A DNA stretch of 10,374 nt from Spirochaetaceae bacterium. Lineage in GTDB: Bacteria; Spirochaetota; Spirochaetia; Treponematales; Breznakiellaceae. This document shows, piece after piece, positions 6,464 to 10,374 of this stretch. The notes beneath the pieces are model-generated. The model was not told the DNA's origin. It worked only from the letters and a program-made list of their open reading frames with translations, and did not search any database. The stretch is taken from positions 1-10,374 of the forward strand of contig JAITGJ010000084.1 in NCBI GenBank assembly GCA_031280705.1, read 5' to 3'. Both the position numbers and the translations under genes were made by a program. Numbering within the stretch: the first letter of the stretch is position 1; each line of letters opens with the position of its first letter.

Positions 6464-7861
6464 CTATGCGTTCCGTTCCATGGCGACATAGTGGGCGTAC
6501 CGGGAGCGGAACAGTATCTGTATCTGTCCTGTCGGGCCGTTGCGCTGTTTGGCGACAATAAGGTCGGTGGGTATGTCGGCGTCCCCGCCCGGCGGCGCGC
6601 CCTGCGCGTTTTCGCCGGATTTATCCGCCTTTTTGTCCCGGTGCAGAAACAGTACCAGATCCGCATCCTGCTCAATGGATCCCGATTCCCGCAGGTCCGC
6701 GAGCACGGGCCGCGCCGCGCCGGACGCGTTGCGCTTTTCAACGTCCCGGCTTATCTGTGAAAGGGCGACAATGGGAATATTAAGTTCCCGCGCAAGGCTT
6801 TTAAGGGAACGGGAAATTTCGGCTACCTGTTCGTGCCGGGGAATGGCCGCGTTCCCCGCGTTTATCAGCGAAATATAATCAATAAAAATAATTTCTACCT
6901 TTTCCTGCGAGCGGAGCCGCCGCGCCTGGGCGCGGAGATCGAGCAGTTTCATATTGGGCATATCCACAAAATAAAGCGGCGCTTCGTACAGTTTGCCCGC
7001 GGCCTGTATGAGCCGGTCGCCGTCGCTTGCGGTGTAGTAACTGGTGCGCAGGGCATTGGAACTGATATGCGCCTCCGCGGAAAGCAGGCGCATCATGAGG
7101 GAATGATCGGACATTTCCAGTGAAAAAAAAGCCGCGGGCATCTGCCGCTCCATGCTTTGTCCCGCGCTGTTTCTTCCCAGCGTGATATTCGCCGCCATGG
7201 ACAGGGCCAGCGCGGTTTTCCCCACCGAGGGCCGCGCGCCGACAATAACCAGTTCCGCGGGCTGAAACCCGGAGGTCATGCGGTCAAGCTCATCAAACCC
7301 GGAGGGCACGCCGGTATAATCACGCGGATTTTTCCGCCGCTTTTCCAGTATTTCAATGGTTTTCGGGATGATCTCCCGGATGCTCTTGTAGTTGAAACCC
7401 TGCCGGGTATCGGTCAGATCGAAAAACCGCTGCTGCGCTTCTTCCAGAATTTCACGGGACTCCCGCGATTCATCGTAGGCGTCCGCTCCGGTCTGACCGG
7501 CTATGCGGATCAGGGCGCGGCGTATCGAATGGTCCTGTACAATTTTTGCGTAGTATTCACTGTTGGCAATGGTGGGCACTACGCTGGTAAGGGACGCGAC
7601 ATAGGCGTAGCCCCCCGCGGCGTCAAGGCTGCCTGCGGCTTTGAGCTCCTCGGCAACCGTAACGATGTCGGCCTTGACCCCCCGGCTGTAGAGCGAGATG
7701 ATGGCGGTACAGACAAGCCGGTTCGCGTTGGAATAAAAATCGGCGGGCTCAACGTACGGTATCACCGCGGCAACGGCGTTTTCGTCAAGCATCATGCCGC
7801 CGAGGAGGGCCTTTTCCGCGTCCTCGTTATGCGGGGGGATCCGGTCTTTTGTTCCGCTCAT
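6464..7861 (-). CDS. dnaB: Replicative DNA helicase DnaB
   Basis: DnaB is the hexameric 5'-3' helicase that unwinds DNA ahead of the replication fork and recruits primase. The 465 residues show an N-terminal primase-interacting domain (about 1-150, starting PPHNEDAEKALLGGMML). A linker and the RecA-like motor follow: Walker A GARPSVGKT (208-216), FSLEM (246-250), Walker B IIFIDYI (324-330), the LRESGSIEQDADLVLFLHR region (390-408) and the arginine-finger segment KQRNGPTG (438-445). A hydrophilic insert of about 20 residues (410-431) sits between the last two. The ATG at 7861 is preceded by GAGG at a spacing of 8 nt. The gene is the last of the rpsF-ssb-rpsR-rplI-dnaB series, but an intrinsic terminator separates it from rplI, so it must be expressed by read-through or a promoter I cannot identify. 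Confidence 0.97.
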   Translation of the reverse strand: MSGTKDRIPPHNEDAEKALLGGMMLDENAVAAVIPYVEPADFYSNANRLVCTAIISLYSRGVKADIVTVAEELKAAGSLDAAGGYAYVASLTSVVPTIANSEYYAKIVQDHSIRRALIRIAGQTGADAYDESRESREILEEAQQRFFDLTDTRQGFNYKSIREIIPKTIEILEKRRKNPRDYTGVPSGFDELDRMTSGFQPAELVIVGARPSVGKTALALSMAANITLGRNSAGQSMERQMPAAFFSLEMSDHSLMMRLLSAEAHISSNALRTSYYTASDGDRLIQAAGKLYEAPLYFVDMPNMKLLDLRAQARRLRSQEKVEIIFIDYISLINAGNAAIPRHEQVAEISRSLKSLARELNIPIVALSQISRDVEKRNASGAARPVLADLRESGSIEQDADLVLFLHRDKKADKSGENAQGAPPGGDADIPTDLIVAKQRNGPTGQIQILFRSRYAHYVAMERNA

Positions 7862-7886
7862 CCGCGCTGCCTCATTTCCCGCGCCG

Positions 7887-7919
7887 AAAAACGCCCCTGA
7901 CCCGGGGCGTCAGGGGCGT
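7887..7919 (-). terminator. Rho-independent terminator after rplI
   Basis: On the minus strand an 11-bp stem (7909-7919 with 7891-7901, core GCCCCTGAC/GTCAGGGGC) and a 7-nt loop are followed directly by a run of five T (7891-7887, the first shared with the stem base). It lies 3 bp past the rplI stop and 25 bp before the dnaB start, so it would end or attenuate the ribosomal-protein transcript. Confidence 0.8.
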
Positions 7920-7922
7920 CTG

Positions 7923-8576
7923 TCAACCGGCCGCTTCCTGGGCGGCGGCCTCCCGCGGGGCCGTTTCCGGGGCGTCCGGGGCCGCTTCCGGCGCGGAGCT
8001 TCCCGCGTCTTCCCCCACGGGAGGCTCAGCCTCTTCCCCGGTAACGGCGGCGGCGTCCGGCGTTTCCCCGTCCTCATCCCGGCGGCGGCCCCGCCGCGCG
8101 GAAGACGCGGAACGCGTTTCGGTCTTTATCTCCTGCGCCTGTACCGTAATCGTGATTTCCGCCGAGGCGCTTTCGTACAATTTTACCGCGGCGCGGAACT
8201 TTCCAACCGCTTTGATGCTGTTTCCCGCAAGCTCGATTTTCTTCCGCTCCGTGGGATAGCCCAGTTTTGCGAGCTCTTCGGATACAAGCTGCGTGGTTAC
8301 CGCGCCGTATAGTTTACCGTTCGCCCCGGCGGGCATGGTGATCACCATTTCCAGCGCCTCTAGTTTTTCCCGGAGTCCCGCCGCGTCCTGGCGCTTGGCC
8401 GCTTTTCGCGCCTCGATTTCTTCCCGGCGGGATTCGAACAGCCTGACGGTGCTTTCCGTGTAGGGCAGCGCGATGCCGCGCGGGAAAAGATAGTTCCGGG
8501 CGTACCCTTTGGCGACTTCCCGGACATCCCCCTCTTCACCCAGCGGGTTCAAATCTTTGTTCAAAATAACTTTCAT
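7923..8576 (-). CDS. rplI: 50S ribosomal protein bL9 with long acidic C-terminal tail
   Basis: bL9 binds 23S rRNA near the L1 stalk and helps keep the reading frame and ribosome spacing. Residues 1-149 cover the usual protein: the N-terminal rRNA-binding domain with the family signature (GEEGDVREVAKGYARNYL, 13-30), the long connecting helix (about 41-75) and the C-terminal domain (about 77-150). The protein is 217 residues, against about 149 in E. coli. The extra 68 residues (150-217) begin with an Arg/Ser-rich basic patch (ARRGRRR, 160-166) and continue as a low-complexity stretch of Ala, Glu, Pro and Asp. The start has AAAGGAG 7 nt upstream. The gene is 19 nt after rpsR and before a strong terminator. 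The frame stays open to a clean stop, so I read the tail as real. Confidence 0.95.
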   Translation of the reverse strand: MKVILNKDLNPLGEEGDVREVAKGYARNYLFPRGIALPYTESTVRLFESRREEIEARKAAKRQDAAGLREKLEALEMVITMPAGANGKLYGAVTTQLVSEELAKLGYPTERKKIELAGNSIKAVGKFRAAVKLYESASAEITITVQAQEIKTETRSASSARRGRRRDEDGETPDAAAVTGEEAEPPVGEDAGSSAPEAAPDAPETAPREAAAQEAAG

Positions 8577-8595
8577 TCAGGGGCTCCTTTTCCCA

Positions 8596-8958
8596 TCACT
8601 CCGCCACAAAGGGGAGCAGCGCGATAATCCTGGCCCGCTTGATGGCAAGCGCGAGGGCGCGCTGGTGCCTGGCGCAGGTTCCCGTAATGCGCCGGGGAAG
8701 AATCTTGCCCCGTTCGGTGATAAAGCGGCGCAGGGTGTCCGCGTCCTTGTAATCAATTTTAAGTTTCTGGGCGCAGAACTTGCAGACCTTTTTCTTGAAG
8801 TAAACCTTGCCCTTGCCCCGGCCGCCGCGCTCTTCGCCGTCGCGGCCGTCCATCTGGCCTTCCATGCCGCGCTCTCCGCGCTCGCCCCGTTCCCCGCGTT
8901 CTCCCCGGTCCTGCCGGGGAGGGGGAGGGGCGCTTTCCGTATATTTTTCTTCAGACAT
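8596..8958 (-). CDS. rpsR: 30S ribosomal protein bS18 with Gly-Glu-Arg repeat extension
   Basis: bS18 forms a dimer with bS6 on the 30S platform. The conserved core is residues 51-120 (KVYFKKKVCKFC at the start, ILPRRITGTCARHQR in the middle). Residues 1-50 are an extension: an acidic start, four prolines, then tandem Gly-Glu-Arg triplets (18-31) and a Gly/Arg/Glu-rich linker. Cys59-x2-Cys62 together with Cys95-x2-His98 match the zinc-binding (C+) form of bS18. The ATG at 8958 is preferred because AAGGAG (8967-8972) stands 8 nt upstream. A GTG at 8982 would add eight residues but has no such site. ssb lies upstream with a 119-bp gap and rplI follows after 19 bp. Confidence 0.94.
   Translation of the reverse strand: MSEEKYTESAPPPPRQDRGERGERGERGERGMEGQMDGRDGEERGGRGKGKVYFKKKVCKFCAQKLKIDYKDADTLRRFITERGKILPRRITGTCARHQRALALAIKRARIIALLPFVAE
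8866..8907 (-). repeat. Imperfect 9-bp tandem repeat coding Arg-Gly-Glu units
   Basis: The part of rpsR coding residues 18-31 consists of degenerate 9-bp units, each translating to Arg-Gly-Glu or a rotation of it. Synonymous differences between units indicate selection on the peptide or old expansion, not a recent slippage event. Confidence 0.6.
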
Positions 8959-8993
8959 ACCGTATGCTCCTTGATTGGACACGTCTCCGCGCC

Positions 8994-9023
8994 ATGCGCC
9001 GCGCCGCTTTGGAAGCGGCGCAT
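8994..9023 (-). promoter_or_regulatory. Two mutually exclusive hairpins in the rpsR leader
   Basis: The 119-bp gap between ssb and rpsR holds two alternative stems that share one arm: 9001-9009 with 9013-9021 (9 bp, 3-nt loop), and 8994-9002 with 9015-9023 (9 bp, 12-nt loop). They cannot form together. On the plus strand the first is followed by ATTTTG, so it could also end antisense transcripts. A role in rpsR control is speculative. Confidence 0.35.
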
Positions 9024-9077
9024 TTTGTCCCGTTTTTTACGTTTGCGAAGCAGCCGCGACGCGGTTACTCCGCGCGT

Positions 9078-9539
9078 TCAGAAAGGAATATCGTCGGTAA
9101 ACCCGTCGCCGTCCGCCGGGACCTCGCGGCCCGCGCCGCGTCCTTCCTCTCCCCGGCGCTCGAGACCGCCGCCGCCAGACCCTCCGTAATTCCCGCCGCC
9201 GCCGCTCGCGGGACCGGTTCCCCCCAAAAGCTGAAGGTTATTCGCCACAATCTCGACCTTGGAACGGTTCTGACCGTCCTGTTCCCAGCGGTCCTGGCGG
9301 AGTTCACCGTCCACCCCTACCAGTTTGCCCTTCACCAGATACTGATTCAGAGCCTCACCCTGACGGCCCCAGAGAACAATATCGAAAAAGTTTGCTTCGT
9401 CCACCCACTGATCGCCGGATTTTTTCCGGCGGTTCACCGCAACGGAAAATTTGCAGACCGCCTGCCCGCCCGCGGTATATTTGAGCTCCGCGTCCCGGGT
9501 AAGGCGTCCGACCAGTACGACATGGTTAATATCCGCCAT
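9078..9539 (-). CDS. ssb: Single-stranded DNA-binding protein SSB
   Basis: SSB coats single-stranded DNA during replication, repair and recombination and recruits partner proteins through its C-terminal tip. Residues 1-108 form the OB-fold (MADINHVVLVGRLTRDAELKYT at the start, NFFDIVLWGRQGEALNQYL in the middle, and KVEIVANNLQLLG at the end). A glycine-rich flexible linker (109-133) follows. The protein ends in the acidic tip DDIPF (149-153), the canonical interaction motif, so it is complete. The ATG abuts the rpsF stop codon with no intervening base, which implies translational coupling. The 153-residue length is normal. Confidence 0.96.
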   Translation of the reverse strand: MADINHVVLVGRLTRDAELKYTAGGQAVCKFSVAVNRRKKSGDQWVDEANFFDIVLWGRQGEALNQYLVKGKLVGVDGELRQDRWEQDGQNRSKVEIVANNLQLLGGTGPASGGGGNYGGSGGGGLERRGEEGRGAGREVPADGDGFTDDIPF

Positions 9540-9833
9540 TTACGCCGCCTGGCCATCGTCAATTCTGACAAAAAGAAACTTTACAAGATTGGCGTTGAGT
9601 TTGAAAATCCGGTCCAGTACGATGATTTTTGCCGGATCGGCCCTGACGGTGAAGAGCGCGTAACGCCCCCGCTGCCGCTTCTTGATTTCATAGGCGAGCG
9701 CGCGATCCCCGATTTCATCGGTCTTGACGACTTCCACCCCGTTTGCCGCGAGATCGCCCAAAAGCCGTTCCCGCCCGGCCTGATGCTGGTCTTCCTCCAG
9801 CGGGAAGATGACCATCAGTTCATAGTAACGCAT
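9540..9833 (-). CDS. rpsF: 30S ribosomal protein bS6
   Basis: bS6 binds bS18 and 16S rRNA on the 30S platform. The 97 residues cover the usual core: MRYYELMVIFPLEED at the N-terminus, the GDRALAYEIKKRQRGRYALF strand-loop-strand region (42-61), and FKLNANLVKFLFVRID at the end. It lacks the acidic C-terminal tail of the E. coli protein. The start is secured by a strong AAGGAGG (9838-9844) 4 nt upstream. It is the first gene of the cluster, with a clear promoter upstream and a hairpin in its leader. Confidence 0.95.
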   Translation of the reverse strand: MRYYELMVIFPLEEDQHQAGRERLLGDLAANGVEVVKTDEIGDRALAYEIKKRQRGRYALFTVRADPAKIIVLDRIFKLNANLVKFLFVRIDDGQAA

Positions 9834-9860
9834 TGGTCCTCCTTATGGACACTGTTTTTG

Positions 9861-9878
9861 GCCCGCCAAAGGGCGGGC
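9861..9878 (-). promoter_or_regulatory. Hairpin in rpsF leader, possible bS6:bS18 autoregulatory site
   Basis: In the roughly 55-nt leader a 7-bp stem GCCCGCC/GGCGGGC with a 4-nt loop lies between the predicted start of transcription and the Shine-Dalgarno sequence. A short GTCC/GGAC pairing could also close over the ribosome binding site (9834-9850). In many bacteria bS6:bS18 represses rpsF by binding the leader; whether this hairpin is that element cannot be decided by eye. Confidence 0.35.
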
Positions 9879-9893
9879 AAGAAGGTAACGCCG

Positions 9894-9922
9894 AGTATAC
9901 CCGGAAAGGCAATTTGTTGCAA
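9894..9922 (-). promoter_or_regulatory. Sigma-70 promoter of the rpsF-ssb-rpsR-rplI cluster
   Basis: On the minus strand TTGCAA (9922-9917) and TATACT (9899-9894) are spaced by exactly 17 bp, with one mismatch to the -10 consensus and two to the -35. Transcription would start near 9887, giving a leader of about 55 nt. It is the best promoter match that I see in the window. Confidence 0.75.
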
Positions 9923-9927
9923 GCTGT

Positions 9928-9976
9928 CCAAGCCGCGCTGCGGCTTGGGCGTGGGATTTGCGGCCGCGCCGCAAAA
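9928..9976. repeat. Distant copy of the bipartite palindromic repeat
   Basis: A first hairpin, CCAAGCCGC/GCGGCTTGG (9928-9936 with 9940-9948, loop gct), is followed by a second, TTTGCGGC/GCCGCAAA (9957-9964 with 9968-9975, loop cgc). The second matches the 12-bp stem found twice near 2480-2579 except for one base (GGGATTTGCGGC against GGGTTTTGCGGC). Both are followed by CCCC and CGCGTCTG. It starts 5 bp beyond the -35 box of the rpsF promoter. The remaining divergent gap up to 10080 is AT-richer and contains a small 6-bp inverted repeat CTTCAC/GTGAAG (10040-10054). Confidence 0.7.
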
Positions 9977-10080
9977 CCCCCCGCGTCTGCCCCGGGGGAT
10001 CCCGTCATTTTGATTTTCCCGCCCTTTTTGCTAATTTTCCTTCACGCCGTGAAGCATAGTAATAATAAGGAAAAGACGCG

Positions 10081-10374
10081 ATGAAAAAGACACTCCTGTT
10101 TACTTTCCTTGCCCTTCTGGAGGCGGTATTGCCGGGCGGCGTCGCCGTTACCGGCGTCGCCGTTACCGGCGTCGCCGTTACCGGCGCCGGGCTTTGTGCC
10201 GGTGGAGGGGGGAACTTTTACCATGGGCAGTCCCGCGTCCGAGCCGGACCGGGACGATGACGAAGCCGAATACCCGGTAACGGTGCGGAGTTTTTACCTG
10301 GGCATAACATGAGGTAACCCGGCGGAAGTGATGGTGGTTGAGCGCCGTCCTGGGGTTTGCGCGTAATATGCGGG
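10081..10374 (+). pseudogene. Broken secreted SUMF1/FGE-family gene, N-terminal part
   Basis: The ATG at 10081 (AAGGA at 10067-10071) starts a signal peptide, MKKTLLFTFLALLEAVLPGG. The next frame then encodes GFVPVEGGTFTMGSPASEPD and VRSFYLGIT, the typical opening of the formylglycine-generating-enzyme-like (SUMF1/FGE-sulfatase) fold. After a TGA at 10310 the third frame continues the homology with HEVTRRK, meets another TGA at 10329, and resumes with WWLSAVLGFARNMR to the window edge. Two frame changes and an in-frame stop in under 300 bp mean it cannot make the normal protein. The signal-peptide frame by itself runs into a TGA at about 10258 and would give a short peptide of about 59 residues. 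Family members with active sites modify sulfatases, but many spirochaete copies are of unknown function. The downstream catalytic part is outside the window. Confidence 0.65.
10138..10182 (+). repeat. Three perfect 15-bp tandem repeats at the signal peptide
   Basis: GGCGTCGCCGTTACC occurs three times in a row without mismatch. In the signal-peptide frame it reads Gly-Val-Ala-Val-Thr; in the frame of the downstream SUMF1 domain it reads as an Ala-Ser-Pro-Leu-Pro linker. Gain or loss of a unit changes length by five residues without altering the frame. Confidence 0.9.

Noticed and set aside
7157..7900. 247-residue plus-strand frame antisense to dnaB
   Set aside because: The minus strand encodes a complete, well-conserved DnaB; the antisense frame has no domain.
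8577..9023. 148-residue minus-strand frame overlapping rpsR
   Set aside because: It reads through rpsR in another frame; the bS18 frame has the conserved core and ribosome binding site.
8964..10013. 349-residue plus-strand frame antisense to ssb and rpsF
   Set aside because: It covers two certain minus-strand genes and runs into the palindromic repeat; it is a shadow frame.

Overview
The window looks like a chromosomal segment of a GC-rich spirochaete, most likely a treponeme-like gut lineage. The minus-strand cluster rpsF-ssb-rpsR-rplI-dnaB has the order found in Treponema. The accessory genes also fit: a NifA-type activator, a large repeat-built exported-type protein and a formylglycine-generating-enzyme-like (SUMF1) gene remnant, all common in that group. 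The assignment is an inference from gene content, not from a marker comparison.

Layout. Positions 1-2442 (+) hold the C-terminal part of, or possibly all of, a large protein built from four diverged beta-rich repeats plus a distinct C-terminal region. Positions 2441-2640 are a gene-free block of nested palindromes and a 58-bp direct repeat; a related copy recurs at 9928-9976. Positions 2762-4360 (+) encode a sigma-54 activator of the NifA type (GAF, AAA+, Fis-type helix-turn-helix). Positions 4451-6407 (+) are the hflK-hflC pair, two membrane-anchored SPFH proteins that usually control the FtsH protease. A strong GC hairpin separates hflC from the convergent dnaB.

Positions 6464-9833 (-) are, in transcription order, rpsF (bS6), ssb, rpsR (bS18), rplI (bL9) and dnaB. 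A good sigma-70 promoter (9894-9922, minus strand) drives the cluster, and an intrinsic terminator lies between rplI and dnaB. The cluster links ribosome synthesis with replication: SSB and the replicative helicase DnaB act at the fork, bS6 and bS18 bind each other on the 30S platform, and bL9 is on the 50S.

Positions 10081-10374 (+) hold the start of a secreted SUMF1-family gene that is broken by two frame changes and at least one in-frame stop, with three perfect 15-bp tandem repeats at its signal peptide. I see no clearly new multi-gene system. The points most worth a second look are the palindromic repeat family, the repeat-built protein, the NifA-like regulator with three cysteines in its GAF domain and no nif genes next to it, the unusual tails on bS18 and bL9, and the decayed SUMF1 gene.
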